From: Isosphaeraceae bacterium EP7
GTDB taxonomy: Bacteria; Planctomycetota; Planctomycetia; Isosphaerales; Isosphaeraceae
Direction of reading: 5' to 3'
NCBI GenBank assembly: GCA_038400315.1
Contig: CP151667.1
Coordinates: 1,375,174-1,439,173, forward strand
Length of the DNA stretch: 64,000 nt
Under the pieces are notes generated by a model that worked only from the letters and a program-made list of their open reading frames with translations, was not told the origin of the DNA and ran no database searches. Position numbers and translations under genes: made by a program. Every line of letters begins with the position of its first letter. The first letter of the stretch is position 1. Below are positions 43,114 to 51,527 of the stretch, one piece after another.

Positions 43114-44433
43114 GTGTCTCCCCAGGCACCCACCGAAGAACGCACCGAGACCCTGACGGTCGGCCAACCCGAGCCCTCGGTCCTGGTCGCCTGTCCCGAT
43201 GCCCGCCCGCCCGGCTACGAGGCGGTCGCGGGATTGGCGCGGTCGGGCCGGCTGGCCCGGTTCGAGACGTCGACGTATTACGGCGGCTACGGGCCGCTGA
43301 CGAAGTTTGTCCGCGAGATGGCCCCCTGCCAGTTCGCCCGATTCAGGCGGCTGGCCAAGCGGAGGCATCACCCGGAGATCCCCCGCGACCGCGTGAGCAT
43401 GGCCCCCGGTGTCGACCTCTGCCTGGCCGCCGAAGGGCGACTCGCGGGCCGGTTCCCGGGCGGTCGTCGGGAGGTCGCTCGCTGGAGGACGACCCGGTTC
43501 GACCTCCGCGTGTCCCGCGCGATCGAGCGGACCAAGCCCGACGTGGCGCTCCTTTTCAGCGACGTGGCCTCGGTCCACGGATGGCCGACCTGCCGCCGAC
43601 TGGGCGTCCGGTCGATCCTGAGCATGGTCCATGGCGACGTCCGCGAGGAGCAGGAGATCCTCCGTCGCGAGGCGGAGCTGTCGCCTGAGTTCTTCCCGAT
43701 CTATCTGGGCGACGGCAAGCTCGATCTCGACGAGCTGGCATGGCTGCACGACCGACGACTGAGCGACCTGGAGGGGGCCGACCGGATCTTCGTCCCGTCG
43801 GATCACATCGCCCGGACCCTGGCCCGCCACGGCACGCCCGAGGAACGAATCCGCGTGATCCCTTACGCGGCCGACCTGCGACGATTCCGCCCCGACCTGG
43901 AGAAGCGTACGGGCGAGGGCTGTACGTTCCTCTTCGCAGGCGGGATTACTCAACGCAAGGGGATCGGCTACTTGCTGCAAGCCTGGGATGAGATCCGCCG
44001 ACCCGGTTGGAAATTGCAGCTTCTGGGCCCGTTGCCGGCGCGGACCGGCCCGCTGGAGCCCTATCTCGACCGGGTCGAGCTGCTAGGCCGACTGGGGCAT
44101 TCCGAGGTGGCGGCGAAGATGGCCGCGGCCGATGTCTTCGTCTTCCCTTCGCTGTTCGAAGGCTCCGCGGTCGTCACCTACGAGGCGATGGCCTGCGGCC
44201 TGCCGAGTGTGCTGACGGCGGAGGCGGGCTCGGTCGTCAGGGACGGTGTCGAAGGCCTGGTCGTCCCCCCGGCCGACGTGGATTCGTTGGCCGCGTCGAT
44301 GCATCGGATGGGCGAGGATGTCGATGCCCGTCTGAGGATGGGCGAGGCGGCCAGGAGCCGTGCCGAGCAGTTCGACTGGTCGCGATACCAGGCGTCGATC
44401 AACGCCGAGATCGACGGCCTGCTCGCGGGCTGA
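43114..44433 (+). CDS. Glycosyltransferase family 4 (GT-B)
   Basis: A 439-residue retaining glycosyltransferase, likely adding a hexose during repeat-unit assembly on the cytosolic face. The C-terminal nucleotide-sugar domain shows FLFAGGITQRKGIGYLLQAW, VFPSLFEGSAVV with TYEAMACGLP (the E-x7-E motif) and DGVEGLVVPP. The N-terminal acceptor domain is more divergent and starts with VLVACPDARPPGYE. The GTG at 43114 has AAGGA seven bases upstream. Donor and acceptor sugars cannot be inferred. It follows the phosphodiesterase-like gene by 85 bases. Confidence 0.9.
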   Translation: MSPQAPTEERTETLTVGQPEPSVLVACPDARPPGYEAVAGLARSGRLARFETSTYYGGYGPLTKFVREMAPCQFARFRRLAKRRHHPEIPRDRVSMAPGVDLCLAAEGRLAGRFPGGRREVARWRTTRFDLRVSRAIERTKPDVALLFSDVASVHGWPTCRRLGVRSILSMVHGDVREEQEILRREAELSPEFFPIYLGDGKLDLDELAWLHDRRLSDLEGADRIFVPSDHIARTLARHGTPEERIRVIPYAADLRRFRPDLEKRTGEGCTFLFAGGITQRKGIGYLLQAWDEIRRPGWKLQLLGPLPARTGPLEPYLDRVELLGRLGHSEVAAKMAAADVFVFPSLFEGSAVVTYEAMACGLPSVLTAEAGSVVRDGVEGLVVPPADVDSLAASMHRMGEDVDARLRMGEAARSRAEQFDWSRYQASINAEIDGLLAG

Positions 44434-44458
44434 GCCGACCGACCGACTGGCACCACGG

Positions 44459-45814
44459 ATGGCCCCCATGAATGACCTTACCTACGTTTATGCCACCGCG
44501 GCGCTCGTGATCGGGCTGGTCGCGTCGCAGTTCTTTCGCAGGGCATTCGATCCGTTCGCGCCGATCTGGATGTTCCTCGTCGGCTATTTCCAGGTCTACG
44601 TGGTGCAGGCCATCTCTTATCACGACTGGGCCCTGCGGGTCCACGGCGAGGAGTTGATCGAGGCGGCCGGGTTCAGGTCGTTCTGGGCCCTGTCCTGGTT
44701 CATGACCGTCTATTACTCGCCGCTTGGTCGACGGATCGCGAAGCTCCTGCCGGGGGCTCCGGCAGGGTGGTCGCAGGTGACCACGGGGGTCATGGTCCCT
44801 CCCTTGATCCTCTGGGGCCTGATCTCGTCGGGCCTGGTGCTCGCCACCGGCGGCGGCGACGGCGACGCGTCGGGGGCCGAGAACCTGCTCCGGCAGTTCC
44901 CGATCTTCATGGTCGTCGGCGGCGTGATGCTGATCGTCTCCGCGATGCACCGCGACCCGCCAAGCCCCACGCTGCGGCTCGCGGGGATCACCACCACGCT
45001 CATGTACGTGTTCATCTGGATGCTCAACGGCAAGCGGTCGCACTCGCTGATCGGCCTGCTGACCACGGTCGCCGCCTACTACATCTCCAAGGGGACCAAG
45101 CCGCCCAAGGTTGTGCTGCTGGTCACGGGGGTGCTGGGCGCGGTGGTCGTCTCGCTGGCGCTTGGCTGGCGCGGCAATGAGAATTACGAGCGGTCGGTGG
45201 CGGGGTTCCTGCAATACGTCACGGAATTCAATGCCGACTCGATCCTGGTCAATGCGAACCTCGCGAGCCGCGGGGAGGAAGAGACCGCGCCGGAGAAGAC
45301 ATCCAAGGAGACCGAGGAGATCGGCGGCTTCTACCTGATGATGTCCACGGTCCCAGACAAGTCGAGCTACGACTACGGCGAGTCGTACCGCCGGCTCTAC
45401 TCGACCTACATCCCGCGTCTGATCTGGCGGGACAAGCCGATCTACGGCCGCGACAAGTGGGTTGCCGCCTGGATCGCGGGCTCGGAGTTCAAGCGGGACG
45501 AGACGTTCACGGGCCCCGCAATCGGCGTGCTGGGCGCCGCGCAGCTCAACGGCGGCGCGGGCGGGACCTTCATCGTCCTGGCGATCCTGGCCGCGATCCT
45601 GAAGACGGCTTATGAATACTTCAGGCTCTATGCACACACCGCCTGGGCCCAGGTCTGGTGGCCCCTGACGTTCTACAACGCCTGGCTGATGACGGTGAAT
45701 GATGATCCGTTTATCTGGTTCTACTACGTCTACGGCCACACCACGCTGCCGCCGCTGGCCTTCCTCTGGATTTACAACAGGGCCCTCTACGGGAGCGCCA
45801 AGGCCTCGGCCTGA
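44459..45814 (+). CDS. Polysaccharide polymerase-like membrane protein (second of two)
   Basis: A 451-residue protein with about ten hydrophobic segments. A long hydrophilic loop (about residues 235-340) contains NADSILVNANLASRGEEE and SSYDYGESYRRLYSTYIPRL, reminiscent of the large periplasmic loop of O-antigen polymerases. The final helices include FYNAWLMTVNDDPFIWFYYV. No enzymatic signature is certain, so Wzy is a guess from topology and context. The ATG at 44459 lies 26 bases after the previous glycosyltransferase; an ATG at 44468 is an alternative. With the protein at 34090 the locus has two such candidates, perhaps one polymerase and one ligase. Confidence 0.75.
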   Translation: MAPMNDLTYVYATAALVIGLVASQFFRRAFDPFAPIWMFLVGYFQVYVVQAISYHDWALRVHGEELIEAAGFRSFWALSWFMTVYYSPLGRRIAKLLPGAPAGWSQVTTGVMVPPLILWGLISSGLVLATGGGDGDASGAENLLRQFPIFMVVGGVMLIVSAMHRDPPSPTLRLAGITTTLMYVFIWMLNGKRSHSLIGLLTTVAAYYISKGTKPPKVVLLVTGVLGAVVVSLALGWRGNENYERSVAGFLQYVTEFNADSILVNANLASRGEEETAPEKTSKETEEIGGFYLMMSTVPDKSSYDYGESYRRLYSTYIPRLIWRDKPIYGRDKWVAAWIAGSEFKRDETFTGPAIGVLGAAQLNGGAGGTFIVLAILAAILKTAYEYFRLYAHTAWAQVWWPLTFYNAWLMTVNDDPFIWFYYVYGHTTLPPLAFLWIYNRALYGSAKASA

Positions 45815-45847
45815 GGGCCGTTCGTCTCGACGGAGTGGGACACGCCG

Positions 45848-47053
45848 ATGCATCTGGCAGTCACGTTCACCAATTTCGGGCCCTATCACCTCGCGCGGCT
45901 CCGCGCGCTGGGCGTTGCGTTGCGACGCGAGGGGGGCCGCCTCACCGCGTATGAGCTTGCCGGAAGCGAACGGCGTTACCCCTGGCTCGTCGAGGCCGGC
46001 GAGGAACCATTCGACTGGACTCGCCTCTTCCCCGACCGTGCGGTCGAGTTGCTGGCCGCCTCGGAATGCTCGGGGGCGATGAGAGAGGCCCTGGAGCGAG
46101 ATCGGCCCGACGTCGTCGCGATCGTCGGCTATTCCCGGCCCGAGTCGATGGCCGCGTTGGGATGGGCCGACCGGCGGGGCCTGCCGACGATCCTGATGTC
46201 GGAGAGCCAGCACATCGACCATCCGCGGGTCTGGTGGAAAGAGGCGATCAAACGCCGAAGGGTCCGCCGATGCGCCGCAGGACTGGTGGGCGGACCCAGG
46301 CATCGCGACTATCTCGTCAGCCTGGGAATGCCCGCCGACCGGATTGCGCTCGGGTACAACGCGGTCGACAACAAGGCCTTCGCCGACGCGGCCGACCGGG
46401 CCCGGCGCGACCCGAATTCGAGGGCGGGACTGCCCGTTCGGCCCTATTTCCTGGCGGTCAATCGGTTCGTTCCCGAGAAGAATCTCGTCCGGCTCGTGCG
46501 AGCCTTCGCCCGCTATCGAGAAGCTGCGGGGGAGGGGGCCTGGGATCTGGTGCTCTGCGGCGGCGGGCCCGACGAGCCTTCGATCCTGGCGGCGATCGAG
46601 GCGAGCGGGCATGCGTCGGCGGTTCATCTTCCCGGCTTTCTCCAGGCCGGCGAGCAGGCACATTGGCAGGCGCATGCGGGCGGGTTCGTCCACCCGAGCC
46701 TGATGGAGCCTTGGGGCCTGGTCGTCAACGAGGCCGCAGCCTGTGGCCTGCCGCTGTTGGTCTCGGATCGGGCGGGGTGCGTCGAAACCCTGGTGCCTGA
46801 CGGTGCAGGGCGGCGGTTCGACCCGAACGACGAATCGCAGATCGCCGATTGCCTGGGCTGGCTGGCCGGACTTCCCGTCGAGCGACGCGCGGCGATGGGC
46901 CGATTCGCCGCGGAGAACGCGGCGGAGTGGGGCCCCGAGCGGTTCGCTCGCGGCACGTTGGAAGCGGCCCGCATCGCCATCGAGAGGCCAGCGGGCAGGA
47001 AGTCCGCGAGCTTTTTGGCCATGGGCGCGACAACCAAGGGATGGTCCGCATGA
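45848..47053 (+). CDS. Glycosyltransferase family 4 (GT-B)
   Basis: A 401-residue glycosyltransferase. The N-terminal domain starts with HLAVTFTNFGPYHLARLRAL; the C-terminal donor domain has VNRFVPEKNLVRLVRAFARY, VLCGGGPDE and FVHPSLMEPWGLVVNEAAAC with the E-x7-E motif. The layout matches GT4 enzymes that use UDP- or GDP-sugars. Its stop overlaps the next start as ATGA, so the two are translationally coupled. Nothing in the sequence fixes the sugar. The ATG at 45848 lies 33 bases after the polymerase-like gene. Confidence 0.9.
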   Translation: MHLAVTFTNFGPYHLARLRALGVALRREGGRLTAYELAGSERRYPWLVEAGEEPFDWTRLFPDRAVELLAASECSGAMREALERDRPDVVAIVGYSRPESMAALGWADRRGLPTILMSESQHIDHPRVWWKEAIKRRRVRRCAAGLVGGPRHRDYLVSLGMPADRIALGYNAVDNKAFADAADRARRDPNSRAGLPVRPYFLAVNRFVPEKNLVRLVRAFARYREAAGEGAWDLVLCGGGPDEPSILAAIEASGHASAVHLPGFLQAGEQAHWQAHAGGFVHPSLMEPWGLVVNEAAACGLPLLVSDRAGCVETLVPDGAGRRFDPNDESQIADCLGWLAGLPVERRAAMGRFAAENAAEWGPERFARGTLEAARIAIERPAGRKSASFLAMGATTKGWSA

Positions 47054-48258
47054 GCACGCAACTCGAATCGGCCAATCGACCGGTTTTCTCGGAGAAATCT
47101 CCGGTGATCCGCCGCGGTTGGCTCCACGTCTGCAATGGGCTCGACCCGAGGCGGGACGGCGGGATGGTCCCCAGCATCCTGGGCATGACCGGGGCGCTCG
47201 CAGGTCGCGGGACCGACGTCTCGATCGTCACTCCTACTCCATCGAGGCTCGACGGTTCGGGCCCGTCCGACCGCGTCCGGCTTTACGGGCCCGAGACCGA
47301 CCTCGAGGCCTCGGTCCGCGGGGCCGAAGTGGTCCACCTGCACGGGCTCTGGCAGGGGCACACGCGACGCGGTTCGGCCGAGGCCCGGCGTGCGAAGGTT
47401 CCCTACCTCATCGCCGCGCACGGGATGGCCGAGCCCTGGGCGATGAAGCATAAAGCCCTGAAGAAGCGAGTCTACACCGCACTCGTCGAGGGGAAGAACC
47501 TGCGCAGGGCCGCGTGCCTGCACGCCCTGGCCAGGCCGGAGATCGGCCACCTGCGGGCCATCGCCCCGAAGACCCCGGTCTGCCTGGTGCCCAACGGGGT
47601 CGACCTCGCCCCGTTCGACTCGCTGCCCGACCGGAGCGTGCTCGAGCGAGACCACCCCGAGCTCGCCGGCAAGTTCGTCGTCCTGTTCTACGGCCGTGTT
47701 CACCTCAAGAAAGGGCTGGACCTGCTGGCGCAGGCGATGGCGACCGTCTCCGGCGATCATCCCGAGATGCACCTTGTGCTCGCCGGCAATGATGATGGGG
47801 CGCTGGAGCCCTTCCTGGCTCAGGCCGAATCCCTGGGCGTGCGGGGACGGATCACGGTCGCCGGCCACGTCTCCGGTGCGCGGGCGAAAGCCGTCTGGGG
47901 CGCCGCCGATGCGTTCGTGTTGCCCAGCTACAGCGAGGGGTTCAGCATGGCGATCCTGGAGGCCCTGGCCTGCAGGCTTCCCTCGCTAGTCACCACGGCA
48001 TGCCACTTCCCCGAGCTTGCGTTTGCCGAGGGGGCCATCGTCGTCGAGCCGACCGCCGCCGACGTGACCACGGGGTTGCGGACGCTGCTGGAGATGGCCC
48101 CGACCGAACGCCTGGCGATGGCGGGGCGGGGTCGTGCTCTGGTGGAAGAGCGCTTCACGTGGGATCGCCAGGGGGAGCGGCTGGCCGAGGTCTATCGGTG
48201 GGTCGCCGGGGGCGGACCCCGGCCCGATTCGGTCCTGATGCCGGGAGATGCCTCATGA
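47050..48258 (+). CDS. Glycosyltransferase family 4 (GT-B)
   Basis: A 402-residue glycosyltransferase. The N-terminal domain contains HVCNGLDPRRDGGMVPSILG and VVHLHGLWQGH, typical of WcaI/EpsF-like enzymes. The C-terminal domain has VVLFYGRVHLKKGLDLLAQA, HLVLAGNDDG and PSYSEGFSMAILEALACRLP with E-x7-E. The start overlaps the preceding stop by ATGA and its own stop overlaps the next ATG in the same way, so three transferases are translated as a chain. A longer frame to 46849 is a shadow of the previous gene. Sugar specificity is unknown. Confidence 0.9.
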   Translation: MSTQLESANRPVFSEKSPVIRRGWLHVCNGLDPRRDGGMVPSILGMTGALAGRGTDVSIVTPTPSRLDGSGPSDRVRLYGPETDLEASVRGAEVVHLHGLWQGHTRRGSAEARRAKVPYLIAAHGMAEPWAMKHKALKKRVYTALVEGKNLRRAACLHALARPEIGHLRAIAPKTPVCLVPNGVDLAPFDSLPDRSVLERDHPELAGKFVVLFYGRVHLKKGLDLLAQAMATVSGDHPEMHLVLAGNDDGALEPFLAQAESLGVRGRITVAGHVSGARAKAVWGAADAFVLPSYSEGFSMAILEALACRLPSLVTTACHFPELAFAEGAIVVEPTAADVTTGLRTLLEMAPTERLAMAGRGRALVEERFTWDRQGERLAEVYRWVAGGGPRPDSVLMPGDAS

Positions 48259-49166
48259 TCGGCCAATCCACGCGTGCCAAGGTCAGCGTCATCGTCCCGG
48301 CCAAGAACGAGGCCGAGAATCTCAGGAGGTGCTTGCCGGCCCTGGCCTGGGCCGACGAGGTCTTCATCGTCGACAGCCAGAGCACCGACGAGACGGCCGA
48401 GGTCGCTGCCGAGTTCGGCGCCAAGGTCGTGCAGTTCCGGTTCAACGGCATCTACCCGAAGAAGAAAAACTGGGCGCTCGACAACCTGCCGCTCCGCAAT
48501 GATTGGGTCCTGATCGTCGACGCCGACGAGGTGGTCGTCCCCGAACTGGCGGAGGAGATCGCCGAACGGACCAAGGCCGACGAGGCGGATGGTTTCTATC
48601 TGAATATGAAGTATTTCTTCCTCGGTCGTCGGATCAAGCATTGCGGCTATTCCGAATGCTGGAACCTGCGCCTCTTCAAGCACAAGCTCGGCCGATATGA
48701 GCGGATGCCCGTGGCGCCCGGGGACCGGACTGGCGACAACGAGGCGCATGAGCATGTCGAACTGGAAGGCAAGGTCGTCCGGCTGGTGCACGAGCTCGAC
48801 CATCACGCCTACCCGACAATTTCCGTCTGGGTCGAGAAGCACGACCGATATTCGAGCTGGGAGGCGGCGCAGTTCCGCCGGTTCCTCAGCGAGCCGATCC
48901 CCGTGTCGATCGGCCTGGGCAAGGCCTTCAAGCGGCGCCTGAAGAAGGTCTACCTCAGGCTCCCCTGCCGCCCGGCGATCCGGTTCTTCTACGCGTACGT
49001 GCTGCGCCTGGGATTCCTCGACGGCCGACCTGGTTTCATCCTCTGCGGGCTGCTGGCGTTCTACGAGTTCCTCTCCACCTCGAAGCGATACGAGCGGAGC
49101 CTGGCCGAGCCCGAGGAGGGTCGTTCCCTGGTCGGCGGCGCGACGGGACGTCTTCAGGCGGAGTAA
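48255..49166 (+). CDS. Glycosyltransferase family 2, WaaE-like (GT-A)
   Basis: A 303-residue inverting transferase. It opens with SVIVPAKNEAENLRRCLPAL and has VDSQSTDETAEVA and the DxD-type VDADEVVVPEL. The stretch HCGYSECWNLRLFKHKLGRY with EAHEHVELEGKV matches the WaaE/KdtX-like group that adds a glucose to lipopolysaccharide core. A hydrophobic C-terminal region may touch the membrane. The ATG at 48255 overlaps the previous stop. Within this locus it probably adds a branch or core sugar; that is inference. It converges with the leftward transferase 16 bases downstream. Confidence 0.88.
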   Translation: MIGQSTRAKVSVIVPAKNEAENLRRCLPALAWADEVFIVDSQSTDETAEVAAEFGAKVVQFRFNGIYPKKKNWALDNLPLRNDWVLIVDADEVVVPELAEEIAERTKADEADGFYLNMKYFFLGRRIKHCGYSECWNLRLFKHKLGRYERMPVAPGDRTGDNEAHEHVELEGKVVRLVHELDHHAYPTISVWVEKHDRYSSWEAAQFRRFLSEPIPVSIGLGKAFKRRLKKVYLRLPCRPAIRFFYAYVLRLGFLDGRPGFILCGLLAFYEFLSTSKRYERSLAEPEEGRSLVGGATGRLQAE

Positions 49167-49182
49167 CTGGTCCGGCCTCAAC

Positions 49183-50289
49183 TCAGGCGGAGATGCGGCC
49201 GGCGACGGGGACCAGGCAGGAGGGCCGGTCGTCGGCCAGTGCGTCGTCGTAGACCCGGATGAGCCGGTCGGCCTCGATGGCCGAGTCGTGGGTCTCGCCG
49301 ATCGAATCGCGGCCGCGTGTGCCCAGCTCGGCGGCCCAGTCGGGATCGGCGAGCATGCAGAGCATCGAGCGCGCGAGCGCCTGGCTGTCTTCGGGGGCAA
49401 CGATCAGGCCGCTCTGCCCATCTTCGACCAGGGAGCGGGGGCCTTGCACGTCGGCGACGATCGAGGGGACGCCGCGGGCCATGGCCCGGATGAGCGGAAA
49501 ACCCGTGGTGGGCGTGGTCGAGGTCTGGCAGTAGACATCCATCGCGTCCCAGGGGCTCAGGCCCTGGATCGGCCGGCCCGCGAACGTGATCCGGTCGGTC
49601 ATCCTCAGGCGGTCGGCCCTGCGGCGGAGGTCGACCTCGTCTTCTCCCTGGCCGATGACGACGAACTCGACGTCTGCCCCTGTGTCCAGCACGCGTCTCG
49701 CGGCGGTCAGGAAGGTGAAGAAGCCCGAGGCCGCGACCAGCGGGCCGGCGGCTCCGACCACGGCGACGCGCGTGCTGGCCGTCCGGCGGGTCCGGGAGGG
49801 CTCCGACCGCGAGACGCCCGGCCTGATGATTCGGAGCAAGGCCCTGGGAACGTTCAGGGTCCGGGCAAGCTCGTCGGCCAGGGCGTCGCCGGTGGGAAGG
49901 AGCATCCGGCACCAACGCTTCGAGACGCGGAGCACCGAGTCGATCGGCGGGAACTCCTCGATCGTCTGGACGTAGGGGACCGACCAGTGCTCGGCCAGGG
50001 CCAGGCCCAAATCGCTGAGCGAAGCGTCGAGGACGTGGATGAGCGGCCTGCGGATCGAAGGGTCGAGCCTGCGGATCGACCAGGCCCGTTGCCAGGCCCG
50101 GCCCAGGCCCGGGCATTCCACGACGTGAGGCATCCCGTGATCGCGATTCGCCTCGCAGCTCAGCGAGAGGAATCGGCAGTCGACGCCGCGGTCTGTGAGC
50201 GACCCGACCAGGGTCTTCCAGTCTCGGCCGGGGTCATTGCCGGCGAGCATGCGTGTCAGCAGCAGGACCGATCGGTTGCCGCGAGTCAT
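49183..50289 (-). CDS. Glycosyltransferase family 4, opposite strand
   Basis: A 368-residue GT-B enzyme closing the polysaccharide locus from the other direction. The donor domain shows VEFVVIGQGEDEVDLRRRAD, ITFAGRPIQGLSPWDAMDVY, TTGFPLIRAMARGVPSIVAD and DGQSGLIVAPED. The usual first Glu of the E-x7-E motif is replaced within PTTGFPLIRAMA, so the catalytic site may be atypical. The N-terminal domain begins VLLLTRMLAGNDPGRDW. The ATG at 50289 has GGGAGG about eight bases upstream and is preferred over 50505. It shares a 206-base divergent region with the moxR-type gene. Confidence 0.82.
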   Translation of the reverse strand: MTRGNRSVLLLTRMLAGNDPGRDWKTLVGSLTDRGVDCRFLSLSCEANRDHGMPHVVECPGLGRAWQRAWSIRRLDPSIRRPLIHVLDASLSDLGLALAEHWSVPYVQTIEEFPPIDSVLRVSKRWCRMLLPTGDALADELARTLNVPRALLRIIRPGVSRSEPSRTRRTASTRVAVVGAAGPLVAASGFFTFLTAARRVLDTGADVEFVVIGQGEDEVDLRRRADRLRMTDRITFAGRPIQGLSPWDAMDVYCQTSTTPTTGFPLIRAMARGVPSIVADVQGPRSLVEDGQSGLIVAPEDSQALARSMLCMLADPDWAAELGTRGRDSIGETHDSAIEADRLIRVYDDALADDRPSCLVPVAGRISA

Positions 50290-50409
50290 GGCCTGGCCTC
50301 CCTCGCCCTTCGAGCGGCGCGAGCCTAACACAAATGGCCGGGTCGGGGCAGGCCGGCATTCGAGGCCCGACCCGTCCCGGTAGATTCGGTCGGCGAGGGC
50401 GTCCGCTCG

Positions 50410-50438
50410 TTGGAATCGGCGGGCCTCTTGTCTATACT
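50410..50438 (+). promoter_or_regulatory. Predicted promoter of the moxR-DUF58-transglutaminase operon
   Basis: TTGGAA (50410-50415) and TATACT (50433-50438) are exactly 17 bases apart, the best promoter-like pair in the window. Transcription would start near 50445, about 50 bases before the ATG at 50496. Confidence 0.55.
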
Positions 50439-50495
50439 CGAGCGTCCCGATGAACACAGCTCGGGTGATCCGGGGATCGATTCGAAGGGCTGCGC

Positions 50496-51473
50496 ATGAC
50501 TTCACCCGAAACGGCCGAGCTCGTTTCTCCTCCCATCGAAGACCTGATGGGGATGCTCCAGCGGCTCCTGGATAACGTCGCGAAGGTGGTCCTCGGCAAG
50601 CCCGAGGTCATCCGACTTGCCGTCGTCGCACTTCTGGCCGAAGGCCACGTGCTGATCGAGGACGTCCCGGGCGTGGGCAAGACCCTGCTCGCGAGGGCCC
50701 TCGCCGCGAGCATCGATTGCAGCTTCAAGCGGATTCAGTTCACGCCCGACCTGCTCCCGTCGGACATCCTCGGGTCGAGCATCTATAACTCGGCCTCGGG
50801 CGAGTTCCTGTTCAAGCCGGGCCCCATCTTCGCCAACGTCATCCTGGCCGACGAGATCAACCGGACCACGCCCAGGACCCAGAGCGCCCTGCTCGAGGCG
50901 ATGAGCGACAACCAGGTTTCCGTCGAGGGGAAGACGTACATCCTGGACGCCCCCTTCATCGTGCTGGCGACCCAGAACCCTTACGAGTTCGAGGGGACCT
51001 ATGTCCTGCCCGAGAGCCAGCTCGACCGGTTCATGATCCGCCTGAGCATGGGCTATCCGCTTCGATCCGAGGAGCGTCGGGTCCTGGCGACCCACCGCGC
51101 GGGGCCCCCCGTCGAGGCGCTCCGGCCCGTCCTGGGTGCCCACGACGTGACCCGGCTCCAGCGGGCGGTGCGCGAGGTGCGCGTCGACGACGCAATCGCC
51201 GACTACTTGCTGGATATCGTGCATGCGACCCGTGACGGCGAGGACCTGCACGTCGGGGTCAGCACCCGCGGGGCCCTGACCCTGTACCGTGCCGCGCAGA
51301 GCCTTGCGTTCGTCTCGGGCCGCGATTACGTGGTGCCCGACGACATCAAGGCCCTGGCCGTGCCGGTCCTGGCTCACCGGGTCGTGGGCAAGTCGTTCCT
51401 CCAGGCCGGCGAGTTCGGCGCGGCCGAGGCGATCATCCGCGACGTGGTCGACCGGATCCGTATCCCGTCCTGA
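50496..51473 (+). CDS. MoxR-type AAA+ ATPase
   Basis: A 325-residue AAA+ ATPase of the MoxR family, thought to act as a chaperone in maturing or remodelling protein complexes. Walker A is EDVPGVGKTLLARAL (about residues 56-70), Walker B VILADEINRTTPRTQ (about 115-129), and the sensor and arginine-finger region is ATQNPYEFEGTYVLPESQLDRF. The lid domain ends the protein. MoxR genes are typically followed by a DUF58 protein and a transglutaminase-like protein, as here. Length and motifs are all normal. GAAGGGCTGCGC precedes the ATG. Confidence 0.95.
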   Translation: MTSPETAELVSPPIEDLMGMLQRLLDNVAKVVLGKPEVIRLAVVALLAEGHVLIEDVPGVGKTLLARALAASIDCSFKRIQFTPDLLPSDILGSSIYNSASGEFLFKPGPIFANVILADEINRTTPRTQSALLEAMSDNQVSVEGKTYILDAPFIVLATQNPYEFEGTYVLPESQLDRFMIRLSMGYPLRSEERRVLATHRAGPPVEALRPVLGAHDVTRLQRAVREVRVDDAIADYLLDIVHATRDGEDLHVGVSTRGALTLYRAAQSLAFVSGRDYVVPDDIKALAVPVLAHRVVGKSFLQAGEFGAAEAIIRDVVDRIRIPS

Positions 51474-51527
51474 TTCAGGCTCCAGACCCCGCCCCAGCAG
51501 ATCCGACGCGCAGGGAGCCGCCCCACG

